DNA from: Varroa destructor
Taxonomy: Eukaryota > Arthropoda > Arachnida > Mesostigmata > Varroidae
DNA: 64,000 nucleotides
NCBI RefSeq assembly: GCF_002443255.2
Contig: NW_019211457.1
Span: 16,044,374 to 16,108,373, forward strand
Reading direction: 5' to 3'
The notes under the pieces are model-generated. The model was given only the letters and a program-made list of their open reading frames with translations. It was not told where the DNA came from and did not search any database. This document shows positions 1-12,201 of this stretch, one piece after another (position 1 is the stretch's first letter; each line of letters begins with the position of its first letter). The translations under genes were made by a program, and so were the position numbers.

Positions 1-617
1 TTATCTGTTTGTTACACAACTGTCATATCTTCGACCCCATCTCTGCTAGAAGGCGAATGTTCCTCCTCTTTGTTTTCTCGAAATCCCTTGTAATATACCT
101 CAACTAACAGGTACAACAGACGCGTCGTAAACATCAGCGTTTTGCTCCTTTTTGATGGAACATTTACTTGCGGCTTGTGCGCGCACGAACCGTTTGACTC
201 TTGGCGTTCATCTTCGCGGGCCAGTAGTCAACTCCCCTGTTTGCCGCCTTGTTTGACCCCCTGTGTGTGTCCCTTTTCGCAGTTATCGCAACTCTTGCCA
301 TTCTGCTATACGGCGAACAGATTCGTTCACAAATCGTCTTTGGGTGTCACGAACAGCGTTCGTGGCAAGTGGTTTACCATTCCTTTTCTTTTAGCTCTGG
401 TAGCGTTCGTTACTATTGTACGGCATTTGGTACAACACGCTTCCATTAGCGATCGCCTTCGCTGCTGACTGCATCTCTCGTTCTTGTTCGCATTCCATCC
501 TAGGATCGAAACAAACGGCAAGCAGCAGGGTCGCAAGTTGGTAAGCCGACGAGAAGCGGTAGGCAACGCCTTAAATTCCACCGTGCTTTGGCGTTAGCAC
601 GGTCTGTGCCTCTACCG
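1..617. other. No recognised gene
   Basis: A 108-codon frame on + (142-468) and an 84-codon frame on - (327-581) overlap each other. Neither shows a domain, signal peptide or splice context that I recognise. The - frame contains a CxxC followed by a basic stretch, which is too little to call a zinc-binding domain. I see nothing else. Confidence 0.5.
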
Positions 618-887
618 TTAACATCTGCGCTTTGGTTGCATCCCACAATCAGGTAGTTGGCACCTATTTCTCTTTAGGCTTTGCATGACCTGACCGCTTA
701 CCGCTCTCATAGGCCTGCTTCTAATTGACGGAACGACGAGCCTCTTGAAGAAAGAGGATGTTGCCCATCTGGGTCTCTCTCCAGGACATCTACTTCCATC
801 TCCGAGACAGCCGTTCCCGATTCCTATACAAGGGCGTTGGGCGACCGCTTTTACGAAACGAGCAACGAATCGAGAAAGGCCTGACAA
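618..887 (-). pseudogene. Possible retroelement integrase-core relic
   Basis: This is an open frame of 89 codons with an ATG. Three short segments occur in the order expected for a Ty3/Gypsy-type integrase core. Near the start is a segment ending RFVKAVA, where the first catalytic Asp region would lie. In the middle is ATSSFFKRL, preceded by Glu-Arg where these enzymes have Asp-Arg-Gly. Near the end is SGQV followed by LKR, where the conserved Gly-Gln-Val-Glu-Arg block with the catalytic Glu would be. The acidic residues are missing or changed, and the spacing between the first two blocks is about 25 residues short. If real it is a dead fragment. The match is by eye, and a chance resemblance is quite possible. 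No terminal repeats or other pol domains are seen beside it. Confidence 0.25.
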
Positions 888-1308
888 AAGTAGCTCGTCC
901 GAATACCTGAAGATGCCCCGCGGCAGCGTTCACTGGCTAACGTTAAGTTCATAGATCATCTGCGCACTTTTCCGTCTCCCACCCTTTGCGATGTCCCGGT
1001 GCAAGATTCTCTGTTTCTATTAGGGCAAAGAGCGCCGGTGCATCGTATGCTTTGTCTGCAGCGGTGCCGCAACACTTGAATGCGAGGTGCAATGATTCAA
1101 GTCTTCGGAAGGGGCAGTGCCTTGGCTTTAGGTGGGGCTGATTTGTATGGTATGCGCTTGATTTGTGCTACCGCTGCGGAAAGAGCTAAAAGAGTGGGAC
1201 GCTCGAGCAGAACTGATGTGTACGACAATGCCCAAAACGAAAACGGTAAAGGCTGCACTCCATAATGTCCTTGTATATGTTTTTCTTTGCCGTACGGCGC
1301 AGCTTATC

Positions 1309-1650
1309 TCAGCTTACGCGAGCAATTTGAGGAAACGCCATCACTGTGTGACGCACCTCAACAGCTGGCAGCCCCAAAGAAGCCAATTTGTCATCTAACA
1401 GCTCGGTGTTGCCATCTAGCGTGGTGAGTCGGGTCAAACTTTTACTCAATTTCTGTAAACGATTCAGATGTCTCATACTCACGCACAGGTCTTCTAAATC
1501 CATTATAAAAGAGTTGCTACAGAACGCGGTAACAGTTAATTTGTATAATATCTCGAAATCTGCCGGCCTATTTTGGTTGATTGAGCGAATTTGACTGGCA
1601 CCTATTAGTCCATTGGTCGATATATGGTCCGTACCGCGTCCGCTAAACAT
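1309..1650 (-). CDS. Unassigned 113-codon open frame
   Basis: This is one of the longest uninterrupted ATG frames on the - strand. The C-terminal half is rich in Leu, Asp, Lys and Arg (for example MRHLNRLQKLSKSLTRL) and could form an amphipathic helix. I recognise no family. There is no signal peptide, no clear membrane segment and no nearby partner gene. A frame of this length is expected by chance in 64 kb at this base composition, so it is listed only as the best coding candidate between 1 and 4.8 kb. Confidence 0.08.
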   Translation of the reverse strand: MFSGRGTDHISTNGLIGASQIRSINQNRPADFEILYKLTVTAFCSNSFIMDLEDLCVSMRHLNRLQKLSKSLTRLTTLDGNTELLDDKLASLGLPAVEVRHTVMAFPQIARVS

Positions 1651-1910
1651 AAGTTCATTAGAATTTCTAGCAACATACAGTACCGCTACACAGATTCATG
1701 TTGGCTACAGAGTTCCATTACTATTTAAGCGTTTTCTTTTCAGACTGTACGCGTCCTACGATCATTGGATCGCACGCCTACGGCTTACTTCTCCGTCTTC
1801 CATTGTCATCTACTTCTTGGTGGGCGTCAAACGGCCAGAAAGTCCTCGTTGCTCGATTTTATGTCTCGGGTAGACTACTTCGTTTGTCTTCACTCAATCC
1901 CTCTCCTAAG

Positions 1911-1923
1911 CAGCAGCAGCAGC
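1911..1923 (+). repeat. Short (CAG)n run
   Basis: Four CAG units plus one base in a C/T-rich context. It is simple sequence and no coding role is shown. Confidence 0.8.
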
Positions 1924-1959
1924 GTCAAGCAATTGTGCTGTAGGAACAGCAATAACAGG

Positions 1960-2340
1960 GAACTCAGTATCGCAGCCCACAAGTGGCACCATTCCCATCT
2001 GACCAAGACCCATTCCCCTTTGTTTTGCTTTGCCAATTGCTTTGCTATCTACCTCACACACCCGATACCGACACCTATTACCATCCCCTTAAAGCCGCCT
2101 CCGCCGGCGAGCATTTCGCTGCCGCCACTGTCTTAGTATAACTACTCAAACTGCAACTGTGGGGAAGCGGACAGCCACGCCATCCACAACAATCTGCACC
2201 GCTACTCTTGCTGTCCTCCTAATTGTTGGATAATTAACCCACACCATCAACGCCGCCCCCGAATCTCCTTTCCCACCGCATGCCCCTGAGCGTCCCATCA
2301 ATGGTTCTCCTATTCGCATTTCCCCGCAAGTACCTTTATT
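1960..2340. other. Strand-asymmetric C-rich stretch
   Basis: On the + strand a count over 1981-2160 gives about 36% C against 14% G. Neighbouring DNA does not show this skew. The tract is not a simple tandem repeat. Overlapping open frames on both strands run through it and give low-complexity Pro/Thr/Ser-rich translations. Confidence 0.6.
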
Positions 2341-2749
2341 TCCCTCGCTCGTCGAGGCCGCCAGTTCGCGCCTTCTATTTACAAACAACGAATCAGTGGA
2401 GAAACCCACGGAACCACAACAAGTGTAATGTCCACTTCCCTGATCGGCGACGGAGCGTATGGCGAAGGAAAGTAGTGCTGGGAAGTAGTGCATATCCGGC
2501 AGCCGAAAATTAGTTGAGCGCTAAATCTTAACATCTAATTTCGTTCATAGGTTACCTGACGCTACGGTTAAAAAAATTGCTCATTTTTTACCGGAAGAAA
2601 ACCATGTCATTTTCAGTCGGAATTGGCTACAGAATCTATTTGAGACAATGAGTGTACTGACTGCGTTGAAGGCAGCATGTCACCGCGTGTTCAAATAATT
2701 ACCATGTAAAATAATACAACTGGCACGTTACACATGAGGAACAAATCTG

Positions 2750-2760
2750 AAAAAAAAAAA
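2750..2760 (+). repeat. A11 homopolymer
   Basis: Eleven A residues. No target duplication or element body is recognised next to it. Confidence 0.8.
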
Positions 2761-3236
2761 CATGCCGAAACAAGTTTTTCCATAGAACTACATTATCGTT
2801 AGGCTTAACGAAAAATCAACTTTTGCTTCAGACAAGTGAAATCTAGATATATGGCACCCTTTGTTAGTAAAGCGCCTCCTCAGTCCGGAGTCGTTGTGTC
2901 TCGAAACAAAGGTTCTTTAAGCAGCCATATCGGGCGCCGGTAGAGCTATAGCAGACGATTCCCCGCGCTTGTGGCCCCATATGATCGCTCCAAAGCAATC
3001 TGATTGCGTCCTAGTTAAAGCGCAAAAAATTGAATGATTCAACGACGCCTAACAGGAGTTGATAGCCCCTAACTAGTCCGCCCAGCCTGTAACGGATGTA
3101 ACGATGTTTTGGACCACAAATCTTCCGTCTCCTGTCACAGCCAGACGCGTGCAGCTTGCGTATGCATTCTAATTTGAGTACAGCCTAGAAATAAACAAAC
3201 GAAGACCATCAACTGCAAAACACCAGCTTCATTATT

Positions 3237-3298
3237 GCTCTCTCTCTTTCTCACACACATACACTCGCTCACTCGCTCGGTATCGCTTTCTCTCCGAA
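3237..3298 (+). repeat. CT/CA-rich tract with a duplicated octamer
   Basis: A CT run passes into a short CA run. An exact tandem copy of the octamer actcgctc follows (3263-3270 and 3271-3278), then more pyrimidine-rich sequence. This is a degenerate microsatellite. Confidence 0.7.
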
Positions 3299-4118
3299 GT
3301 CCAAGATGGGCCTCGGAAACGGGTGACGAGTGACAACCAACAACGACTTTACGTGAGCCGAGTTCAGCAAAAGTTCGCCCAGACCCGTCCGTCTGTTTCC
3401 GCTCTAACGAAAAGCCAATTCCACAAGAACAGCACTAGCACAGAGACAAGACAAACACACAGGCCGCTCTAAGAAATGGCGGGCGGTGTTAGGACAACTT
3501 GTGACGACTTGTCCGTTGTCGTAGAATTGCCTTGACATATCTTGGGGCTGCGAGTGAACAGGGGCTGGGGTAGTACTATTTAGCTGCGCGATCCAGTGCA
3601 AATCAGGGGGTCAGCAAAGAATATAGAAAGAGGCAGACAAAAGTTGAAATACACTATCAAGACGAACCGGTTCGAAAGCGGATGCCACCCTAGCAAGCAC
3701 ATTCACGAGACAGATTTGACCCGCTGGATTTAAGAAAAAAAATATTGACTAGATAATGGATCTACAGTGGTGGTCTACAGTTGTGAAGGGCGGAAATGTA
3801 CCCAGAAATAAAGAACAGTTATAGCCATTCACAACGACAACGAGCGACAATCCGTTTGACAAGGGCAAAGTTGGCATCTGCAACTATTACGCAGGTGAGA
3901 GTACCTTCTGCCGATTTTATTTATGTGAGTCATATATCCATCTGTATGGTTTGGTATGTAATGGTGGAAACGTCTATGTAGAAGAAAAACAACTAGGACA
4001 AACAAATAGGAGTCGTAAAGGATCGATAACTGATTCAGGCTTGAGGTCGTGTTAAACTAGTAACGTGCTCCCTGATCACTGAAATGAGAAGATGCCCTTC
4101 AATAAAACAGTATGTAGT

Positions 4119-4130
4119 AAAAAAAAAAAA
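4119..4130 (+). repeat. A12 homopolymer
   Basis: Twelve A residues at the start of a strongly AT-rich stretch. Confidence 0.8.
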
Positions 4131-4813
4131 GGAAATCAAGGAATATCTATAAAGTGAAAATAACAAAGGAGAACAAATAGTATCGAAAAAAGTTGATAAA
4201 AGAGAGATTTCAAATCTATTTTTATGGTTGTGCAGCATAAAAGAAATAGGTTTAATGTTGAAAAAGTGCATTAGTTGTTGACAAACACTTCTTTTTATTA
4301 TAAAGATATCGTTTTTTTTCAATGAGACAATTCTTCTCTAAATGACCACTTATGTTCTGTCCTATAATTGGCCTATTCGTCATTTTGCTTTTTTCTCTAT
4401 CTACTCCAAAAGAACAATACGGCCATACTTATGTTCTGCACGTAGCCTGAGGGCTATGTTTGTTACATTTCAGATGTCAAATTTTACACATATCGCTCGA
4501 GTATGTATATATGTAGTATAGTCTGTTTAGTATAATCATAAAAATCTGATTATATTTATTATTTTCTATTTTCCTTTGCCATCGGCACCCTTTGTTCTGG
4601 TTACTGACAAGAGCGCAAATACAACTAAGGGCTGGTAACGCCACCTTGCCTTGTATTTGTTACAACGCGGCGGGCGCTTTGGGTTAGACAACGGTGTTTC
4701 CTACGCGAACACGGCAGCTGCCCCAGGACCAATACCCCCCTGAGCTAAGCAAAGCAGTGGAATGCATATGTTGCGGCACACTGGCAACATCGCCGTCGAT
4801 CCATCACATATTG

Positions 4814-5005
4814 CTATCTTGACGGATGTTGTCCTTGATTACAGTACCCTACGCTGTCTCTTAAGCTGCCTCGCTCGCTTGAAGGCACAGGAAAGCCATC
4901 ATACGCCATGCGCGCGTCTAAAAAGGATACATTGAAAGGTTGTCCAAGGATTGTCAGCCATTTTTCTACGACAGATAGGGCAGTAACAAATGCATGCACG
5001 CACAC
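4814..5005 (-). pseudogene. Possible reverse transcriptase palm fragment
   Basis: This 63-codon frame includes LSVVEKWLTILG, and eight residues further on SFLDARMAY, then FPVPSSERGSL. In Ty3/Gypsy-type reverse transcriptases the linker Leu-Pro-x-x-Glu-x-x-Leu-x-x-Leu-Gly precedes motif A (Phe-Ser-x-Leu-Asp-Ala) at this same spacing, and a Ser-Ser-x-x-Leu segment follows it. The alignment needs no gap and keeps the motif A Asp. A rough pairwise score is still within what chance gives against a protein of this size, so this is a suggestion only. No catalytic Asp-Asp motif (motif C) is found in the same frame, and the frame ends soon after. If real it is a truncated, dead copy. Confidence 0.27.
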
Positions 5006-8000
5006 TTATCGAAAAACGAAAACAGTGAACAAACCTGTCTGAACGCTGCGTTCAGACCGTAATGGACTCTTCTAGAATGTACTGGTCGTAGAAAGGATAC
5101 CGAATAGCGGATACGAAGAGGGACATTGAACATATAGCTTAGTTTCCCTGCTCTCCTGTCGATGATTCGCTCCTCTCATTCGGATTTTGTGATGATGTGG
5201 TAACCTCTTAGTTGAACAAGCTGTACAAATGGACCAAACAGTAAAAAAAAAAAGTCACATATGCGTATACACGTACATTGTGTACAGGTTGCTGTGTGAC
5301 AATGGCTGCAATTGATACAAATTTTGAGCAGAGGTTAAACAAAGGTAGACTTGTAGAATAAAGGCAGCGCAAAGAACAGATCTGGCAGAGGTAACAAAAA
5401 GTAATAAGAGTGATGAGCTTGGCTGCTGACGATCGTATCGACAGAAACTAGGTCCCTCGAAGAAAAATCCTATTTCATCATCGATTAGCATGAAATAATA
5501 GATTCTCCATAGAATGAAGAAGTGCTACTAGTTTACGAACAAGTCCCTATCAACGAACAGTCGACGACAAAGTCTTTCCGCCCATGTAAATAGAACAAAA
5601 TCTTAAATCAGCTTATCCAGTAACACCCATGACGGAATTACTGATATTTTTTACTAAAGAGTCAGAGGACAAATTCGGTATGCATACATAATTGGCCACA
5701 ATCACCATGTTGTTAGAAAAAAATGTTCATTTAATTCGTACTTGCGCAACGTATTTTTAGTCAATTCCATATTTCCGTAAAATTAATATGCTTTCTAACT
5801 TTCTACCGAACTGTAAACCACAAAGGCGGAGCGTTCGCTCTTCTTCCTCATCATCGCGGGCTTGGTCTAGCTAGTAATCGTTATTCGAAACCAACCTCGA
5901 ACTGAGCTGCCACGCCAACCCTCACGGTGAATTTCAATCTCTGTCCTTAGCGTACGTGTGAGGGACGAACTGTCACGTAGGCGGACGTTTGCCATTGGCA
6001 AACTTTTTAGACTTTAAACGTGTCAATCGGGACGTGCCAGCCGCATCATCAAAGGTAGGCCAGCGAAACCGACACCTAACAAACACAACAAGTTCTATTG
6101 GATCCCCTCTCATATCGGACACGAGCCATGTACCTTTCGCGTCGGTTTATGCGCTTAGTTAGCCTAGCTTGTTAAACGCGACATTGTCAACTTTCAAATT
6201 TTCGCGCCTCTGTCGCTTTCTAGCTGTTGTGAACATGGGCTGGCAGTGTGATCTCATGAAGACAAGGTAAACATAGTACAAGGTTGATTGTGTTGATTAC
6301 GCGACACAATAGTCAAAGTCAGTAGTGCAATAGGTACTTACACTACAATGATTTATGTCCACGTCCGATGAGAATAGGATTGTCGAACAGGTGTTTGGAA
6401 GCGCTAGCGTGTAAATGCAATTCTCGGGGCTTTACAACTGAAATAGCCACCGCAGGCAAACGGAATCGTATGCTTCTCGCCGAGCGGTGGGAAATTTATG
6501 ACATTTAACTGTAACAGGATCTTACAAGCCTATCGGAGCAATGTTTGTGGCGAGAATCAAAGACAGCTTACCGCCGCCCGCCGTATACAGAGAGGGTAAT
6601 AGCAGATAACAGACTGATGCCCAGATAATCCTCGATCAGAATTTAAAGTATCTACAAAGTGTCCGTTTGGGCAATTGGCGTAGTTTAACGTTTGTAAGAC
6701 GTGCTCTGAAGCCAAAACGTTGTAAAAATATTTGTATTTTCCAAGTTTTAATCGCTTAGATTTTAAACTAACTTCGTTAACGATATCGATATAGCATATA
6801 GATCAGCCAGCCGCATCTGTATCTGATTTAGCTTGGGTTACTTCTAATAACTAGTGAAGTTATAAGACCTTAACAAGGAAACATATATAAAAGTTGAGTA
6901 GAAATTATGATTATTACATTATGAGATTATGACAGCTATAACAGTAATCAGAAGATCACTTAATTAAATCAAATGAGCAATATATACAAAAATACGTCCA
7001 TTATGACAAACCTTTTAATTCACGTAAAAATCTATTAAGGCCATTTAGACGAGTTTGAATAGTCCTCGATATGTACGTTCAATTGGGTATATGGAAACCA
7101 TTCGCCTCCTCTGAGACTGAGAATTAACCGATGCATGATTGGTAGAGTTGTAAATCTGCACTAAGTTTAAAGAAACTCTAAAAGATCTACTACTTGTCAT
7201 TCACAGCCGGTCAGGTCAGATGAAGTTAGTTAGAAAAATGGAACTCTCGAAGAGGTTTATATAGTTGCACTCACAAAAACGTACTATTATTCCTAATAAA
7301 AAGGGCTAACACAAACATCTGACAGGCAAACGACGCTATCATTCGTAACTTGTAACAGTTACTTTTGTTTGGATGCTTTTACTGCTCCGGGCGATTCAGT
7401 TGAATCCGAGTAGCGCAGCACGATAATTCTTATGAGTTTTCGCATCGATTTGCTAAATATTCATTAAGATACCAAGTCATATTATATAAAGCGTTCCTTC
7501 CTGCACGCGTGTACGTCGTAACGCATGTACCTGTACAGAATGACGGTTGTTTATGCAGTTATCTGTTTTAAGTTTCAGCAAGCAAGCTAGCAGAGGCAAC
7601 ATTATTTTATGCAGTCAACTGTTATAGACGTACTCGTACATGACCAATAACATACACTACGTGAAGGGTACGATTAAGCAAAATTCTTATGATTATTGAG
7701 AACGAAAACCACCCAACATGCGTTCCCTCATTTCCTCAAATAATTCCTATCGGCTCTGAGGATTCAATCACGGATCGAGTCACCAATCTAACAATACAAT
7801 ACATGAAATGCGCCATCAAAGATAACCATATTAACATTTCCGTACGAAGTAGCTAACGTCAGTACGACCAGGCTGAAGCAGGTAGTCATCTTGAAGATCA
7901 GAAATATTCCTCGCTTCTTGCCCTGAGCAACTCTTGCCAAGGCATTGCAAACCATGCTCCAGATTATAAGAAATGCCTGATTAAAAGCAAATAATCATTG

Positions 8001-8637
8001 CAGAATAATATTTAAGGCTTTGTACTTGGGTTGAAAAAGCCCTCATCGATGATGCAAAAGCATTCAGTGTTTGTGCAGCGCCATTGTCATGTCATAATTA
8101 CTCTTTGTTAGTGGTAACTCCTATACTTCTGAGATCGACGCCATGACGGCTAAACAGACACTTCGACGCTTCCCCTATGTAACTGTATTAGAACTTCATG
8201 GCGAGACCAAGATCAGTAATTTTCAGGTCTGCTCATTAGTCCACCTCCCATTAACCCGTTTTTAATTATTGTCGCTAACCACTCCGTTAAGCTGGATCCT
8301 TTGAGCAAATTCGCTTAACCAAAACTCGCCAAAAGCACTCGATACTGCGGTGAATTATTGATTTGCTCGATGCAAGACGGTTGATTAAAGTCACCATTAT
8401 TCTTTCTATGTTTAACGTATTTTCCGTGCTCAAATCCAATACAGAATATTAGATAAGAACGTGAAAAAATACGTCGATGCTAGCTGTTGCATCAAACCAC
8501 GTTCTAATGGCCATTAAATATAAACATATTCAAATATGCCTTATACCCCATTCGATGCCCTTTAATATGTCGCTAAAGAATACATATCTCTCACGTATTG
8601 TGTTTTATCAGCGAACTTCATTGGTTAATGTTGGGAA
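5006..8637. other. No recognised gene; AT-leaning DNA
   Basis: Apart from the inverted repeat at 5037-5057 and a short - strand frame at 5255-5491, I see no open frame of note, microsatellite or RNA gene. The part from about 6700 to 8640 is AT-rich and dense in stop codons on all frames. Confidence 0.5.
5037..5057. repeat. Near-perfect odd palindrome, 21 bp
   Basis: Arms gtctgaacgc and gcgttcagac are exact reverse complements around a single central T. Confidence 0.9.
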
Positions 8638-9003
8638 TTAGAGTAGAACAAGATGCGAATCCACATGCTCGACACCGCTATGATGGTTAAATTTACACTT
8701 TTTCTTCGACACTAGGTCTTTTCTCCGTTTAGTCAAAATTATTTTCAATCTGTAAAACTCTATAAAAAAGCAAGATGTCGTAAAGTCAGCAAATGTATCA
8801 AAAGTTGAACGATTACAGTTATAATATTGTAATAATTTAGTTTTACTCCAGAAGGTGAAGTAACTCATGGTTGTATTACTCGATGGCGGATATTCCATTC
8901 GTAATAAAACCACAGCCATCAACATGTATGTATATATATATATATGTATAACACTGCATCCATGTTGCATACGATTACCACTAATTAACTGAACAGTCTT
9001 CAC
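8638..9003 (-). pseudogene. Long AT-rich open frame, possible RT thumb relic
   Basis: This 121-codon frame is one of the longest on the - strand and crosses a TA microsatellite. That is unusual in such AT-rich sequence. Two stretches recall reverse transcriptase: YFTFWSKT, like the Phe-Ser-Lys-Thr that follows the catalytic motif C, and KKKCKF further on, like the Lys-Cys-x-Phe at the start of the thumb. The catalytic Asp pair is absent and the spacing between the two is about 20 residues too long. The microsatellite gives a run of Ile and Tyr near the N terminus, which argues against a working protein. Confidence 0.13.
8924..8950 (+). repeat. TA microsatellite with TG interruptions
   Basis: The TA core at 8931-8945 is flanked on both sides by TATG units. 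Confidence 0.9.
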
Positions 9004-12000
9004 CCGTCAATGTTGCTCTATTGGAGCTGAGGTATTCCCTTGTCAGAACCTGGTCGCCCCTCAATACAGTCGGCACCCGCCAAATCTGCCACTGTGTGAG
9101 TTAACTCCCTCATTACTATTACTGAGTTACCTTCACTTGTCTACAGCCCGTGTAACGCAGAATTCAAATGTGGTACTATCTGCCACCTCCTTGTGACCGC
9201 GACCAGCGATCGTTGTAGACGCAGCCTCGTTTCGCACCATTAGCTGTTGTCCTTCCTATCTGACATAGCAGTTGGTGGTACCCCCTGGTAGTCTCTGCGG
9301 CCGCAGACCTGCTGAGCCTTGAGGTCTGAGCCCTACTAGGCCATTGCTAGCCTTCGAACGGTCAGTTTCTCTTCGGTAATCGCGAAGCAGCAGCGCAGCA
9401 AAACAGACCTGGCAAAATCTCTATTGGGTTTCTGAGAGCTCTGGCAACAGGATTGGGTAGTGGTGTGAGCGTTATGAAGGGGCATTCCGTAAACCATCTT
9501 AATCCTATTATGTTGTCCTTATACGCATACGACCGACAAGCGGTCTACTCACTCGGCTTCGTCTAGTCGCCTCTCGTTCGACGTAACGTGGAACCACGCA
9601 CGTCATTATACTTCTATTATAAAAAAAAAACTGCTGCCATTTGTTTCGTTTTCTACCTGGCTACTTCATGGCCGCAATCCTACGATAGTCAGGATCGAGT
9701 ACGTTGTCCTTTCCCAACCTAGGTTATGCCAAGACCATCATAGTTTACTGTATAATAGTATCATGTAAGCGCCCTATACTTGATATCTACGCGATTTCTG
9801 CGGCCTAGACTATTAAAGCCATGGTAATTTTGACATATCTCACGAACTCCATCATCCAGTGGCAGCGTCATTGAGTAAAAACCTACTCAGGATGTCCTTA
9901 CTGTAACATGCGTGCATGTATGGCACGATTCGGTGCAGTATTCATCCGCCGACCTGAACAATCGTTCATGGCGAGCCTAGCTATATAGCAGTTAGCGTTC
10001 GATGGCCTCGGTGGTGGAAGTTATTGGTTCGAAATAAGTGTGATAGAGTGAAAGAAATCAGAATTGCAGAAAATGCAGGTAGCCGTTACAAGTTAAGCGG
10101 TATTATATGAGAAAAAATGTTTGCAGTAAACGTGTATTGTAGAATTGCGGAGGCAGGAAAACATACATTCGTAGGGCTGAATAGATAACCTCCTTTATTC
10201 ATATAAATTGTCTAGTTTTTAATGGGGTTCGAAGCATTGACATTCAACTAGGGCCGAATAGACGAGTTTATATAGTTTCGTTCTAAGCTAGTGTTTAGGG
10301 GCTCAAGTGATTTGAATGGATAGCTTAACTAATTGCATTACGCGCGCTAAGTATAAGCCAATTCTACATAGGTACCGCAGGCTAGTATTACTATTCGGAT
10401 CATATCAAATCAGTGTGTCCTAATAAATTCAATAGCTATCGAAACATCAAAATACAATGTAAAAGAGTAGGCCCTGTCATGGTCAAGTGAGGAGACGACG
10501 AAGATCGTAAGCGAATATAACTGAGAAAGTTTTCACAAATTGTTTCTGAAACCTTCGGCTACAAATATCTTCGCGTCGCTGAGATGTGATGGCGCTACTT
10601 TTTATCAGTGCTATTGTCGTCGTCGTCTCGCAGTCATTGCTAAGTCTGCAGCTGTTATACTTCCTAATAATGGACGCTAACAAATGACAAACTACCGTTG
10701 TGACGCTTCAACTTCAGATGGTACAGTACCATGAGACGGAAGACAGGAAGCCTACTTAGGTAGCGTTGCCCGTGGCACACCCGTAAATTTCGAGAGGCCA
10801 GAAATTTATCGGGTTCGGTTTTAGAATTCTCTATGTAACCGGCTCAATTCAAAGTACTAATATGCAAGCCAATATAACTTACACTATAACTTAAAGTTAT
10901 GTTAAAAGGAAACGGTTTGTACTCGCTAAATACGCGATTTAAACTGCTTACTGCCACCGTTCAATTCGAAGCTGATTATTATAATCTAAGAATACATTGT
11001 TATACCCGTCTCTGTTAGTACTGAAATCGTAACTTGCCGGGACAACTGCTACCCGCTATTATCCAGTCAGTACCCATAGTTTCGTTCATTCAGATCGAAT
11101 TACCGAAGTTCGTGTTTCAACTGAATCAAGACGGGGTACAATAGTTGTAAAGATTAGCGAGGCTTACAATTGGAATCGTTCAGATTACCGCCCTAAGGTG
11201 ATCGCGAAAAAGGAACTTGACTAACTTAATATTGCCCACGATGTACATATACAATACATAGGCTACGGGTATAGCAGGCAAGTCCTGTCGATATTGATAT
11301 ACAAAAGTATACCTGTAATATGTTTATCTTTAGGACAATACCGGCGCTGCTGCTGCGGTCTGCACTGCATCCTGTGTTATTGGTCACGGGTCGCCGGTAC
11401 GAGGTCGTCTCAACGGCCATGTACGCATACATGCGGCACGGCTCAACTGTTTTAATCAGAGGTTTATCAGAAGCGACATGTGTCGAGACCCGCTTGATCT
11501 TGCTCTGAAAGAGGGGAAGGGAAAAGCCAGGTTCCTGACTTCATGGATTTGTAGGCATCGGGGGGCTAGAATAGGCTGGGGTGAGGAGAGAAGCGAATAT
11601 GAAGCGTCTTCCTGCCTCTGTTGCTTGGCAGACTTATACAGGTTGTCGTGCACGATGGCGCGTGTGTTCGAATGCACGCTCTACAGGATACAGTAACCAC
11701 GCTTGTAATTTGGACCACTCATGGCCACTTCGCTGAAGGTTCAGCATGTTGCAGTCTAATCGAACGTTACCGTACGCGGTTCGAATCACAGTCAATTTCC
11801 ATGTTTCGACGACGATGGATAATAGCCTTAATATTCCTATTCAGCGAAACGTAGCTGGCATGACGCTCTCCGGGCGAGAACGTCACTGATGCGGAGGAAA
11901 CCCTACGGAGATTCAATGAGAGGACTGAACGGGGTTCGGGAACCTTGGATTGACGAACCTGACACAGCAAACGCTGCCTGCCAGTGGTATCGAACGAACA

Positions 12001-12171
12001 AAAGAGTCAGGAATCAAACAGCAGCTACTGAGAATCAAGCGAGAGAAATACACAAGGAAGGGTGATGCAACCAGCAGCTGTAGCAAGCAGCCCTCTCTCA
12101 AATCTGATACTTTTAGGTTGGATACGCTTTAGGCTGAGCTCTGAGCTGATCTGAATAATGCATTGATATAT

Positions 12172-12201
12172 TCTATTTGAGCTATGGCTGCTTCAAATAG
12201 A
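12172..12201. repeat. Hairpin, 9-bp arms and 12-base loop
   Basis: Arms tctatttga (12172-12180) and tcaaataga (12193-12201) are exact reverse complements. Confidence 0.85.

Larger units (their letters stand above)
888..4813. other. Intergenic or intronic DNA, no recognised gene
   Basis: The stretch holds an unassigned 113-codon frame on - (1309-1650), a C-rich and G-poor stretch (about 1960-2340), short A runs (2750-2760 and 4119-4130), a CT/CA-rich tract (3237-3298) and a strongly AT-rich portion (about 4100-4600). I found no splice-supported exon or recognisable domain. Confidence 0.5.

Noticed and set aside
3763..3785. tacagtggtggtc, like the end of a Tc1-type transposon
   Set aside because: No matching inverted terminus or transposase is found within range.
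3825..4055. A 76-codon open stretch with clustered Cys and a GGN motif, recalling a Kunitz-type domain
   Set aside because: The Cys spacing and the distance from the aromatic core to the Gly motif do not fit the fold, and there is no signal peptide or start codon.
11737..11790. B box ggttcgaatca with a weak A box upstream
   Set aside because: The T arm does not pair and the A box has two mismatches at invariant positions.
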